DNA from: Ischnura elegans
Lineage: Eukaryota; Arthropoda; Insecta; Odonata; Coenagrionidae
DNA length: 64,000 nucleotides
Assembly (NCBI RefSeq): GCF_921293095.1
Contig: NC_060252.1
Location: 43,152,881 to 43,216,880 of the forward strand
Direction of reading: 5' to 3'
The notes under the pieces were generated by a model that was not told the DNA's origin, made no database searches, and saw nothing but the letters and a program-made list of their open reading frames with translations. Shown here in pieces: positions 25,201 through 40,200 of the stretch. Made by a program: the position numbers and the translations under genes. Position 1 is the stretch's first letter; every line of letters starts with the position of its first letter.

Positions 25201-28200
25201 AGGTTTGATATTTCCTCTTCTTTCAAAGACAAACCACTTTCAAGTTCCTTGATTCTAATCTCACATTTATTCAATTCCGTCTGATACGTACTGCTGGAGG
25301 TCTCTGCAACTTCTTGGGCCGATTTTAACTGAGCCCTGGTACTATCTAACATGTCCTCCATCTCTTTCAGTCTTCTCTCACTAAGTTCTTCAGAATTTTT
25401 CAAACTCTCCAAGGCATGGCTTAGTTCTCCTCGCATCGAGAAGAGTTCTCCTTCTTTAATGCTCAACTGCTCTTCCATGGCTGTTATCTTTGCCTGTTTC
25501 TCCTGCTCCATTGCACTTATCTTGTCTGTAAGAGCAATCAACTCTCCCCTCAATGCCTCAACTTCGAGAGACCTTGAAGAGAGCTCTTGAGCCATTTCAT
25601 TAATCTTCTGCTCTTGCACATCAAACTGCATCTTCCACTGCTCTTCCCGACCTGAAAGTTCCTGCTGCAGAGAGGCCACCACCTTCGCCTCCTCAACCAA
25701 CTTATCCTCAGCCTGTTTCAACTTCTCCTCATGCTCCTGTTGAGCACCAGCCAACTTTGATTCCAATCCTGTCACTTCGTCCGTCACTGAGAGAACCCTA
25801 AGCTCAGCCTCTTCGAGTGCCTTTTCCAATTCCTTGACTTTAATTTCTTGGAACTGAAGCTCACCGGCTGCCTTCTCATTCACAGCCACCATTTCAGCTT
25901 GCAAGGATACCACTTTGTTGGTCTCTGAGGTCAATCTAGCCTCCAACTCCTTAACCTGTTCCTTGTGATGTGCCACAGTCTTGTCGACTTCAACCTGAAC
26001 ATTAGACACCTCCTCTTTGAGCAAGTCCACAAGACTTTCCCGATCTGCCACCATATCCATCAGCTCCTTCAACTGTGACTCATAGTCACTCTTCATTGCA
26101 TCTTGCTTAGTCTCAGCTTCTTTCAGCTTTTCCCTGAAATCGAGGACCATTTTCTTCATCTCCTCTGCCTTCTCCTCCACCAGTCCCTTCTCAACCTCAA
26201 CAGCCTTCTCAAGGGAGGCCACCGTAGCCTCAAGCTTCCTCTTGGCCGAACCCAATTCCTCCTTATCCTTAGTTAGGTTCTTAATTGTGGATTCCATACT
26301 GGCATTGTTACCCTGAATCTCCTCCAAAAGGTTGGTGAGTCTATCGCACTCTTCTTTGGATTCCTTCATCTGCTCTTCCAGGACCGAGCAACTCATCATC
26401 CACTCCTCGATAGCCTCAGCATGGTCTGTCAAACGTTCCTCCAGCTTTGCCCTCTCTTCTTCAAATTCCTCCCTCATCAGTTCAATTTCACCAACCTTCT
26501 CCTGCAACATTTCCTCCCTCTGCTTCAACATCAACTCCAGCTTCGAATGGTTCTTTATCCTACTGTCAAGCTCCTCATTTGTTGTCTCCAGCTCCTGAGT
26601 GGCGGCCTTGAGTCTTTCCTCAGAGGCCGCCAATTTTGCCTCAACATCTTTCACCTTTGTTTCCCTCTGCAATTCAATCACCCTCTCCTGCAGGGCGTTT
26701 AGTTCTTTTGTTGAGGCCTCGAGTTCAGCCAGTGAGCACTCCAGTTTTGTTCTGAGTTCCCGAATGGTTTTTTCTTGCTCTTCAATTTCTGTGTTCATTC
26801 CCTCCATGGCACTTGACTCATCTTTGTCCCTCATTGATTCAAGCTCATCCTTCATTTCTAACCTCTCTCTTGTTGCTTGCTCCAACTCTTCTTCCATTTC
26901 CACAGTTCTTATCTCTGCAGAAACTTTGAAAGTCTTCAGCTCCGAAATGGTGGATTCCATTTCTTGAAGTGTTTCATCCTTTGCATCATTTTCTGAAAAA
27001 ATTTCCACAGAAAATTTCAAGAGTTTGAAATGAAACCACTCAGAAAGGCCTCACTTATTTTTATGAAATATCAAGTAAAATTATCAGGAAAAAATAATGT
27101 GAAAATTATAATAAAAACATCATTTCAATTCAACGTTGACTCAATGGCTAAGATAAATTTTAGCTAGAATTTGCAAAAAAAATACCTATTTATACAGTTT
27201 GATAAATAAATATCAACATTGTTATCTGATTCTGCCCATTATTTACTAAATACTGCATTTACATGGAGAGGTAAAAAAGATATAATAATGACTGCTTCCT
27301 GCTAAATCAATCTTTTGAACAAAAGTTTGATGCATGAGTAATGTATAACCATAAGTTATTATGGATTAGAACAAAATTCAACCACCTATTTCCAAACAAT
27401 TTTACGTACTGATTGCAAACTATACTTTACTTTTATAAGACAAAAGACTATAAAATATGGCTTGAAAACTGAGTGTGCACAAATTTAATTATCAAAAAAT
27501 TAAAACAAATGACCTACAACGACAGACATCATTTCAATAACAAAGGCCATCTAATATAACTAAATATGAGATGATAAATTAAACATCACATAACAATAGA
27601 AGAACTACTCATTAATTCCAAGAGCTTACTTTTCTTAAGATCCATATTTTCTTTTTCCAGCAAAGAAACAGTTTCTTTCAGGTTTTCCAACTTAGATTCA
27701 TGCTCTTTCAGCAATTCCTCAAGTTCTGATACTTTTGACTTGGACTGAGAATCTGAAACTGATATGATTGCATGCTATTAGCATGTGTAATATTTAAATC
27801 GCAGAAAAGGATTTCAACTCAAAAGAGCAAGGAGCAAAAACACTCATGACACTAAAATAACACTGTGCAATGGACATATAAGATTAATGCAAATCCAAAA
27901 GACATTATTAGTGTATCAAAACTCTTTTGATTGAAATATTTACACCGAGAGTCTTTTTTTAAATAAGACACCACAGTAAAGAGTGATGAAAACTAGTTTC
28001 CTATCATGAGATCTGGGAGAGGTGAATCCTTGCAACTTGCAACCTTGTGGCTAATGTAAAAATTAGGTAAATGACTTCACACAATACTACCAATTTCAAT
28101 TAGAATTAGGATCGAATCCAAAATGTATTGGGAGTAAGAAAAATGATTCATTTCAATGCAACAACTGAATTCATTAGGCAATAGGCATCAGCAATTATGA

Positions 28201-31200
28201 AACACGTCCACCTATCCAACATCTATTAATACAGTCATATTTGGAGCACAAGAAAAATGGGTTTTTAGGATAGAAGAAAGATAAGAATGAAACTCAATTA
28301 AATTACGCATTGATATTTTTTGCATTGTGCCTCCTAAAATGGTACTGATTTCACTCTCATGTTCAAAAAAACATATCAAAATATTTAGAAGAAATGGACC
28401 AGATAAGAACCAAATTCAATCACCAATTCTCAAACATTATATGTTCTAATCAAAAACTACACTTTATTTTTACAACAGAAAAGAGTACAAAATTTGGCTT
28501 GAAAGCTATATGTACAAAAATGGTATACAGTGGAACCCCGATCTATCGTTCCCGCATTGATCGTTCGCCGTTCCTGGTCCCAAATAAAGTTCCATAAAGG
28601 CAATGTGATTTTTTCCCACATCCATCGTTCCCCGAAGAATCGTTTTCCTGCATTGATTGTTTGAAGATCGCGGTCCCATCATAAAATTTTCCCGCATCTG
28701 TCGTTTGACGAAAATGAGATGAAGTGTTTACAACGTGTTCTCTGTGGCTAATAACGACAGACACCACCAGGAGATTGAATTACTATAGGGTAAAACCTGA
28801 GTACCGTGGGATAGTTACATTAGCGCATTTCCCATGATCCACTATCCCTCTCCATTCAGCACTAACCTTTCTCACCCACTGACCTTTTTTAGCCTACCTG
28901 CTTCAAAGTTACCAGTTTCTGGAGGTCAACTGCTGCATGAGTCACCTATTAGCCCAAAAGGTGTCTAACAATGAATTTCGGCAATTGGCATTATACTTTT
29001 ATTAGATTGAAATACTTGTAAAAAGCATGTAATTCAAAAAAGAATGAGACCTAACACGACATATTTCTAACGTTATTTAAGCATTTAAAGCAAGGAAATA
29101 GTTGGAAAAATACAATGATGATTTCTGGCGAAACTCGATATCCTCGTAGCTGAGCTTCTCGGCAGTTAATGTGGCATTTTTCCGAAAACAGGATATCAGG
29201 TTATAATCAGTTATCAATTTACGAGTAATACTATAAGTCTCACTTGTAAGAGTTACTGAGGAAGGGATATCTTCTTTGAATATTTTGTTCCTCCATACTA
29301 ACAATCCGAATTCATCTACTCATCTGGCGCTACGCTAATTAGAAAAGAATGTGTAAGTTGCCTTCTCTTTAGGACAAAAAATTTCATGGCGCAATCAAAT
29401 GTTTATGCTTCACCCTCTGCAGTATGTTCTGCGTAAGACGTACGCTAACATCAGTTCCGAACTTCACCTCGCACGAGTGGTTCCGTCCTTTCCAGGGTGG
29501 GTTGACTTCAAACTAGCAAATTTTTTCCGTTTGGGTTTAATAAAGTAATGTTTCATTTTTATAAGTTTTATTTTTATCCGTCTTCGGACCATCGCCCTTC
29601 CAAAGAAACAAGTAGGTACTTTAAAAGATGGACTGAAAATAATTGAATATGAAGAAAAGCATCCGGGATAGAAGCACGTGAATATTGGAGAACGCCTCGG
29701 GCTGTCCGCTAGCACATGACGGTAGGGGTGGGGTAGAGCGAGCTACCTGGTGAAAACAAGAAGTAGATTGAAGCCGAGGCTCAGGCGGGCGTGCCGCTGA
29801 CGATTAACGCAACATTGTTCACACTTTACACATTGCCTAAATTACATGAAAAATATATTTATTAGACAGGAACATTACAAATAATGGACTATTTTTGGCC
29901 TATAAAATCCATCTCACAACCAATCACTGCCCCGGCGAAAGCGGTTGTTTTAGGCATAACATGCACATTGCTCTCGTGAATACGTGTACTGGAAATGGAG
30001 TTTCATGGATTTTTACATCAGAGAGAAATCCATAATAGCAGAGCAAACGCTGAGTGGACAGCGAACATTTTTTAGCGAGGTGGCGTGTTCCTTTAGGATA
30101 TTTGAAAGAGATATTATTCGAATCAACAATATGACCTAAGTGTCTCGATAAAGTAATAGTACTCCTGTAATTGGCTAAAACCTTGTTTTCATCATAATTA
30201 TGCGCCAAAATCCTGCGTTTCCTGGGACATACGCAACCTAGCCAAACATTCCCGCATCGATCGTTTTCCCGCATTCATCGTTTTTTTTTTGTCCATCCCC
30301 CTGAAAAACGATAGATCGAGGTTCCACTGTAATTAATAATCGAAAATATATGAGAAATGCTGCATTTCTGGAATTAAAGTTCCACGTATTGAAATGAAAG
30401 GTAGTTGCACTTTTCCACAATAATTTAATGCGTACAACGCATTTCGGTTCCCAGGCTCCCATCATCTGGTATAAGAGCAGTCTTATACCAGATGATGCCT
30501 CCATGAGCCAAAATGCTTCTTATGCATTAAAATATTTAGCGAGGCGAGGCAATTACCTTTCATTTCACGTGCATTTTTCCTTACATTTTTTATTTTAAGT
30601 CTCTTTACAGAAATAAACAGTAATTATGTAAATGCACCGGATGGATATGCTGTTGTTTCCAGTGTTCACATTAAAACCCCACGAGAACGTAATGCATTTC
30701 CCTGGGCATGCATTCCACAAATAATGATATTTCCTGAGTAACAACGAGAACTTCATAATAAGGTTGCTTGTATTAACAAGAGCCTACTGTATCAAACTTA
30801 ATTGCCTCTAAAACAAACCCGCACAAAACCTTTTGAATTCCTAACAGTTACTTTTAAGTACAGTGTGCTACTCTTGATCATGTAACTATTTTTAAAATTA
30901 ACATCATATCTGTAACCTTCAAAATTATCATTTTCTAAGGATGGAAAACCATTATGGAGCAAAATAACATATCATGTACTGCTAGTAATTATCGACTCAA
31001 ATAATTTTAAGATACGGTAAATTTAAGACTTGAGATGCTATAGATAGAAATATCTTTCCAATTCAAAAAGCAGAATTCAATAACTTAAAGATACAAAAGT
31101 TTGTTCCAGATGGTTTAATGGTTAATTATAACCTTTCCTTCTAGTTGATCCACTTTTTTTGACATAAATTATTTCTAAATCCCAAAACTTTAATTTATCT

Positions 31201-34200
31201 TTAATAAAAGTAAAAACATAACTTTGCCTTTAAAGGCATTGCATACCGTCTAATCAAATACTTTCTATACTCTGCAAGACTCAAAGTGCTTGTCTGAGTC
31301 AAAGTCTTTTTCACAATAGATCATGCACAAACAGTTCAAAACACCAGACAATGCTATCACGATTGCAGGTTAAATTTTTCCATTTGAAGCAAGCATTTTC
31401 TAGAAAGAGACATATTTTACGCACTAGAATATAGCTTCAGCAATCTATGATTGAATTAAATAGCCAAACAGAACGATATACTCAGTGACCAGTCAGTTTT
31501 AAATAATTTCACTGGACAAGACTATACATGGATTAAGTAACACCAACACTGCTTAAGGCCGGCTCATAGAAAAATTAGCAATAAATTAATCATAAGGAGC
31601 ACACTTAGCGAGAGCACCACCCATAGATCATTAGCAGGGCTTACAGAAAAAATAAGTACAGAACCTGGGTAAATTACATTTAAAAAATTAACCTGGAAAA
31701 ATCAGCTGAAGATAATCAATTTTGAATTGGCATGAAATTTTTGGAATGCTTAATATAGTAGTCATTAACATATGCTGTTATTCCATGTTTTGCTAACTCA
31801 CAAGGTGAACCATGGATGATTAATCTGGTCTACGGCTCCACCTTCTTCATTAAAGCTCCTAGAATGCCCATTGAATTTTTTCCTTTCTATTGTCCGCTAC
31901 CGCCACTTGCCTTTTCGTAACTTCTCCCTCAATAAGATTAGATCCTCTCTTGGCATTGCTACTTTAGCTGATCGCCGTATCCTCAATGACCGGAGACTCT
32001 TCTTAAATATCATTAATGGCAAATACAGATCCTCTGACCTTCTTTCTTTTTTTCCGCTTCGTGTTCCTTCGCGCACGACGAGGTCGAGTGATCTATTTCA
32101 TTGTTTCACCCCCCGCCTTTCTGTTTCTAAACGTTCTTTTCTATTCAGACTTCCTTCTTCCATTAACTCCTATGCCAATTGTGTTCCAAATTTTGATCCT
32201 TTTTTTCATCCCTCATCCAACTTGCACCTTCACTATTGTAATTTTCCCCCTATTCCTCGCACCACTCGATGACTATTCTTTGTTATTTATTTGTAAACAC
32301 TGTTAAATATTTTTTGTTATTGTTGGTTACATAGCTTAATATTATGAAATTGTTTCTCAGGTCCTCTGTAATTGGCCTCGTGCTGTTTTTGGATTAACTA
32401 AATAAATAAATAAAATACATAAATTATGTTGAGATATCTATGAAATGTATAATTTCGTATATTCGCGGACAATGCCGTTTTTTTTTTATAAACAGAAAAA
32501 AGTATCTACGTACTTTTTTGTAGTCAAGGGTTTGTTGTTTTACTTTGTTGTGTGTCTATTAAAAATGGTTGAGAATAAAAACTCGAAGTAGATAGTGGAT
32601 CCTGATTTTTCCGGACTAACTGCCAAAGCTTGCACAAAGACTTCGCCCACGGGTTACCGAAATAAAATTTTTTATCAGATTACACTTCAGGATGAGAAAA
32701 ACATGGACATAATATGCAATGGAGAAGCAAAATCTGGTAAAGATATTGAGGCAGCTAAGATACAACATGACTTGCTTTCAAAACAGCGTGTGGTATTTTG
32801 CTCATGGTTCTTCAGATAAATGAGATGGCATCCAATACGGGTTAATTTGTTTTATAAAATTCACAGATCCATGAAGCTAATTTTTCGTCGAGCTCTTTAA
32901 TTTTTTGCTATTTTTTTTACAAATAGGCCTTTACTACTTTCCAATATACATAGTTATTAGTGCACACGAGGAATTTGATATATTATTACATGCTATAATT
33001 AGTGGTTATATTTACACATCTGATTTTCTTTCCTTCAAACAAATCATGATTATATTTACAATCGTGATTAATGAAGCCATGCATTTAGAGCAACACATCA
33101 GAAACAGACCAGATAATTGGAAAGTAAGTCATCTCCCTAGCATATATAGAGCAAACTTAAACCCAATCCTCTCAGCCCGCACCACTTCCACAATGTTTTG
33201 GCAAACTGGGAACTAGGAAGATCATGGGAAATATCCCAAAAATGTTCTCACAATCATATTTTCCAATTATCAGGCAGTGAACAAAGTGTCAACACTCTCA
33301 GCAAAGTCCCAAAGCCTTTTTGCTGCCCATGATGCAATCCCCATTCCCACCTTCCCACCTCATTTCGAACCAGGGCGAACCGAAGTGGCAATTTGTTAAC
33401 GGCACAACTGCCTCCCCACTCCAATCGACCCAGAACCAGACAAGAGGCATAAGGGACCATACCTTTCAGTTCATCAAAGTCTACCAGATGCAACTGTAGG
33501 TTACCTTTCTCCTCTTCCAGCTCGGCTATTCTGTTGTTCAGCGTTATGACCTCTGCATGAGCATCAGAAATCTGAAATGTTCATAAAAATATATGAATTC
33601 ATCGATATTCTAATTTATAGCGAGGCAATTCAGGGTTCAATGGGTATAAATTTTTCATGATAAAGGCAATTACTATAAAAGATTTCTGAATTCCCGGATG
33701 CCGCCACCGATGCTGGCTGGGTTAGATGTCGCCTAAGGTTTGAGAACTGTCTAAGTATACAGGGCAAGGGTGGTTTTAAATATTTTTTGTCTACATTATA
33801 AAAATTTAAATAAATGGGGTGACCAGTTAGCATTAGGGAAATAACAATTATCAATTGTATTATTACTCTCCATCATTTCTACCGACTCTCTCGCATTACA
33901 TTGCATAACATTTTTACTCCGCTTATCCCACCAGTGCAAACTTCACTGTTGTTCTACTTTCCCCACAAAAAAAGGTATACATTGCAGTCCTCAAGCAATA
34001 TTTTATACTAATAAAACAGATGCAAATTTCCACACAAGGCTCACCACCACATCCAACCAGAAATAACTACATAGTTTTAAAGCTGTTCATATTGATGAAA
34101 GTTTACTGTAATTATGTATAAATTTTAAATGATCTAATTTCTATAATAGTGGGTATGATTTATAAATGTAATAATCAGAGAGAGAGATGTGGGTAGGGAA

Positions 34201-37200
34201 ACCAGTCACTGAAAATTTGGTACAGATATTCTTTAATGGCATGATAACATTGAGCCTTAATTTTTAATATGTAATCTTATGTCTCGAGGAAAATAGAAAA
34301 ATATGCAATACATTTTCCCTTCATTACTTTAACTTTCCAAAAGTGAAGAAAATCAATCGAATATTACATGGTGCAAAACTGTGATGAATTGAAAGCTTTA
34401 ATTGGAGAGAAAATACACGTGATAATAATTACTTTTCACTTGAGCAAGGTGCTTTTAGAGACCGTTCAATTGGCCCTTATGAGTTGCCTTCATAACAAAA
34501 TACTATTTGGTGAAATTGAACCTCCCACCTTTGTCACACGTATAAAACATTTTAAAAATAAGATTACAACAGGCTTTTCAAATTACATTAGTAGAAAATG
34601 AGGGTTAACAGTAAATTTTACGTAGATTTGAAATGGTCTGATTTTCTGATGATGAGGGTAAGTTTATTCGTTCATATAATCAAATGCTTGTTTGGGTACA
34701 TGGAAAAGGAAGCCATTCAATGAAATTTTGGGCTCACCATTCATTAATGACAAGATGACACTCAAACTCATTGTGCTATTAACTTATTTCTTGAAAAACA
34801 GAAATTCTGTTATTCTCCCTTCACAAGGTCGTAACAAGATTACAGAATTGAAATTCCCACAAAAAAATATTATTTTCGTCTGATATTTAGACACTCTCCT
34901 TTTCATCACCACAAAATTTTTGAGGAGTAAGAGCCAATAAATTACAAATTTTTAAAAATACATTGAAATTCCTTTCCCTGCATGTTTCTTTAAAACAAAA
35001 ACATCGGAAATCAGTAACTCGTACACTAAATTTTAGTCAGATAGCAGTCACAAAATCCACACCATTACCCATTAGTCATCCAACAGGTCAGTGATTCTAA
35101 TGATTTTCATATCATAATGTAGGTAAATTTTCCCTGATGATAAAGAGGAAATTCCCATTTCACATTCCCCAACTATTCCGATTTTCTTGACCTGCATCAA
35201 CCCTGCTTTATCTCTAACCATTTTCCAAAAGCAAAAACTAATCAATTTATAGTTAAATGAATGATTGAAAAATATACATAAAAATTAATAAGGTAAGATG
35301 GGAAATAAGAGTTTAAACTGTAGAGAACATGTCGCTCACTTTTTTCACTCGAGCAAGTTGCTTTTCAAGAGCTTTCAATTGACCCTTATGAGTGGCCTTC
35401 ACTCGCACCAATTCCTGTTTGGCTGCCTCAAGAGCATTCTTGGCCTCATCCAGCTCCTCATTGTTTTCCTGGTTACTCTTCACCACTTTGGATTCCATTT
35501 CAGCATTTTCAGCTTTCAATTGTTCATTCATTTCCTTGCACTCTACACTCAATTTTTCCAGCTCCTCAAGCCTGAGAAAAAGACAAGAGCAGATAATTTA
35601 TCAATAGGGTGGTTTCCTATTATTTTTTTATTGCCTAAATCGAAAGATTATTACTCCTGGAGTACGTATTTCACGCTTTTAGATTTTTAAATGACGATAT
35701 CTATTTTTCGCGATTAAATGAAAAGTGAAAATTTTCAAGCGCCCGAAAACGCGACGCGTAAGTATGAATGCCGGGAAATCTCTCCGTGTGACGTATTTCT
35801 GGTTCCCACTGCTGCCCTGTGAATTGACCTTGAGGCGAGGGTTAGCGCTGATACGACGCAGGCTGCTAGCGGGTAGCTGAGTACCCTGCTGGCTGGTAGC
35901 GCTTGGCTTAAATAAGGATTATTAATACCTTATCAAATGAAGAAAATTTTCCGACCTAAGCCAGTTTTAATATGTGATTATTAAGACATGTTTCCCTGAG
36001 CTCTGTGCCTCATGCATGCATTGGTAACCTCAGACAATGTATAACTCCTATCTACTCATATAGAAACTAGGTCCCTGTGACGTCACGTGGAGTGGTATTG
36101 CATGGGTGCCAATCTGGCCCTTTTCAAATGAGGATAAAAATGGACCATTGCCATTCGTCTAAACCGGTATTTCTAAAATGAAATAATTTGTACATTATAA
36201 ATACAGTAATGGTGGGTAACGAATCGCAATCAATGCCTTTCGTTTTCTTTGATAAAGGAAACTACCCTATTGACTCATTCAAAAACAGCCAAAATGGCCT
36301 TTACATTGAATAGACAACTTAAAATCTGAAGCTTTAACAAATATAAACTATAAAAAGGATATTAAAGAAAGAAAAAAAGGTTCAGAAGATGGCTTTTGGA
36401 AGCTGCCCCTTGAATGATCTGATGGGCATTGAAAGATCCAGGGAAGGGTGAGTAGTCGAAATGGTATTGAAAGAGGTATGGAGTCTGTAAAAAAGTGATC
36501 TCTCAGAGAGAGAAAGACTGAATTTAGGTTGGTGTAGTAGGTGGTTATTACGGAATATTAAATTTACTCCACCCATAGTTATAAGAAGAATTTTTCCAAT
36601 TTTTTGAAACAATGGCCAAAAATATTTGAGGCATAATAACTCCTAATTGAAATGTTTACCCCTACAGATTTTGCTATAATTCAGCAGTATTGATTCAGAA
36701 GTTATGTTTTAGAGCTGAAATGAACAGCCCTGACAAGTGGCATATCGAACAGTCCCCCATTGGCGGCACTCACACCTAGCTAGATCAAGCTTTGTTTACG
36801 CTCGATTTGTAATTTGTTCATTGGCCAGAAAATATAAGTTTGAATTCATTTTATTACATTTTATATGGAAAACCCTGATAGCCTAAGATACTAAACCAAG
36901 ATGAGTAAATAGGGCTAGAGGAAAATCTGATTTGTACTAATGCACAAAAGTAAAATGAAAATAAATAAAGTAGCTAATACATTTTGTCTTCAAAACTTTG
37001 TTATTTTTGCTAGCAAGCATAAATATAATCCATGCAAACAGCGCCCGCAACATCATAGCACATTTTTCCTCCTACAGCATGGATGCAAATAAATTCAACT
37101 TTATTGGCAAACATTATTTACAACATGCAACAAAATAAGTTTCAAGCTGGCATTCAATTTCTTTAGCTATGAAGTCAAGTCGATATATCACTCATCGCCC

Positions 37201-40200
37201 AACTCTGGCCCTAGGAAATTCTACAACATATGATGACTTTGGGACCTGCCTTACAAAAAACATAGAGGACGGAGGACGAGAGGAGGAGGAGAGATGTGAG
37301 GACGGAGAAAGACATTAGGTTAGAACAGAGGCGTAGATAATGAGGGGATAACCATCTGAACCTGACCACACCAAAAAATATTTATAAATATGTAGAAATA
37401 TGGAACTATGTATGTAAATGGTTAATTAGAATGTGAATCGTACACATTTAATTACAATCTCTGCCATGTAGCATTCCATGGCCAGTTGCAAAAAAGATGT
37501 ATACCATGGAAAAACGTTAATTGCATGAGTGTAACGGTGATGTTCATTGTGTTTAATTTTTGTATAGTGGATGATGGTATTCCTTAAGAAATCAACTAAA
37601 AAATCTACTTGTTAGGGGTTTTTGGTACTATATTATTTTTATAAGTAGTACTGTATTTTCAAAAATGGTCTTGGGAAAAAAGAAGTAGGGGAAGAGAACC
37701 AACAACAGAAAATTTGGCCCAAATCCATGCAGGAGAGTTATATTCGATGATAATTTGGCATGGAATGATCCATAATGAATCAAGAAAGGAGTAAGTGCCA
37801 AGCATATTCGACAGACTGCCCATCTCACATTCGATCAAAATACCTTTTATAATTTGAGGGCAAAGTAAGAGACTAGCAGCTCACCTCTGGAGAGCTGATG
37901 TCAGCTGTTCCCTCAATGACTCAGCCTGAGCTTTGGCACCTTCCTCCCTGATGGCAAACTCCTCTTGCATCCCTCTCATCTGCTTCCGAGTCTCGTCCAG
38001 TGCCTCCTGAGCACTCCTCCCACGTCGCCCCGCATCCTCAGAGGCAAGGACGACAGCTTGAGTCCTCGCTTCAATCACCTCATCCTTTTCCTTCAGGTTT
38101 TCCTGTAATATTTCGAAAGACACTTAATCAGGGTTCCCACTCTAACTACATTATAAAATTCACGGTTTTTTCCAGGTTTTCACGGTTTAAATATCATCAA
38201 ATTCACGGTTTGTAGATTGGGCATTTTAGGCAGAAATATTGATCACGTAACAATCATCGGCCGCACGTTAACTAAAAATGTAACAAACGCAACAGATGCC
38301 TTGAATGCAAACGCAGCAATGACAGTGCTATCTCTCATGACGTCACCTATCGTAAGCAAAATTCAGGTCCGGCGAAAGGGTGCGAGTGGGAAAGTGGAGA
38401 GAGAAGGGTGGCAGGGAAGTGAAGAAGTGCCTGATTTTTTGCCAGGGTTAACGTCTTCCAATCGCAGGTTTAAGGTCAATGTGCTGTCATGGCACATACG
38501 GACCAATAGGGTGGTTTCCTATTATTTTTTTATTGCCTTAATCGAAAGATTATTACTCCTGGAGTACGTATTTCACGCTTTTAGATTTTTAAATGATAAT
38601 ATCTATTTTTCGCGATTAAATGAAAAGTGAAAATTTTCAAGCGCGCGAAAACGCGACGCGTTAGTAGGAATGATGGGAAATCTCTCCGTACGTCGTATTT
38701 CTGGTTCCCCCTCCGCCCGGTGAGGTGACCTTGAGGCGAGGCTTAGCGCTGATACGTCGCAGGCTGCCAGCGGGTAGCCTAGTGCCCTGCCGCCTGGTAG
38801 CGCTTGGCTTAAATAAGGATTATTAATACCTTATCAAACGAGGAAAACTTTCCGACCTTAGCCAGTTTTAATAAGTGATTATTAAGACACGTTTCCCTGA
38901 GCTCTGCGCCTCATGCATGCATTGGTAACCTCAGACGACGTATAACTCCTATCTTCTCCTATAGAAACTAGGTCCCCGTGACGTCACGTGGAGTGGCATC
39001 GCATGGGCGCCAATCTGGCCCTTTTCAAATGAGGATAAAAATGGACCATTGCCATTCGTCTACACCGGCATTTATAAAACGAAATAATTTGTATATTATG
39101 AATACACTAATGGTGGGTAACGAATCGCAATTATTGCCTTTTGTTTTCTTTGATGAAGGAAACTACCCTATTAATAGTTGCGCTTTCGAATACATGTGGG
39201 CAGCTAAATGTGTGGACAGTATCTGCACGTGACTCGACCTTGAAACATGATTGAAATATCATTTTTTTTTTCTTTTAACCCGTCTATCGTTGTTCTGCAA
39301 TCAAGTTTGATAGATTTTTAAGGTTCTATGACGAAATTCACGGCTATTTCCAGGTTTTTTCACGGTAGACGCAATTCACGGCTTATTCACGGTTTTAAGG
39401 TTTTCACGGTTGAGTGGGAACCCTGTTAATATAATATAATAAAATACACATAATAAAATTTCATAAAATAAAAATACACATAGGGTAATCCAATGTCAGT
39501 TCATCAAGCCGTTTTGGTAATATAGTGAAACTTACTCGGCAACTAAAATGGTTGAATCATTGTAAAAAAAAAGCAGACAGAATGAGTGATTTCATAAAAT
39601 ATTCAATGAAATACAATAAATAGTGAACTAACCTTCAAGTCAATGATAGCAGCTTCCAACTGAGTCACTTTGTTATTCAGCTCCACAATCTTATTGTCTT
39701 TATAAACAATCTGAGCATACATTTCCCGAGATTCAGCTCCAAGATTTTCAGCCTATGAATAGAGATACCATATTGTAACATTTATGTAATGATTCAAGAG
39801 AATTATAAAACACCAATATACAGGATACAATGAAGATAGCATGGTACAGTAAAGAAAAAATTAATTTTAAAGGGAGTAATTAAAAAATCCGATTCTGTGA
39901 ATCTAAAATTCAGCAGCCCTACTACGAATAAGACTGCAACCCAATTAGGCCTCTATCTTCCTTTAAAAAGTAGATTTTTTAATAATGCTTTATAACAAAT
40001 GAATTCTGGTACACATATGTTTTTCAATCTGATATATTCAGTACCTAAAATTAAATTACAGATTTTCCATCACTAGCATGTATCTGTGCAGGGGCGGATC
40101 CAGGATTTTTTTCAGGGAGGGGCACAAGCAAGGCCGTATCCAGGATTTTGTTCTGGGTGGGGCACAAGGATACCTCGTAATACAAAATGAATGCAATGAT

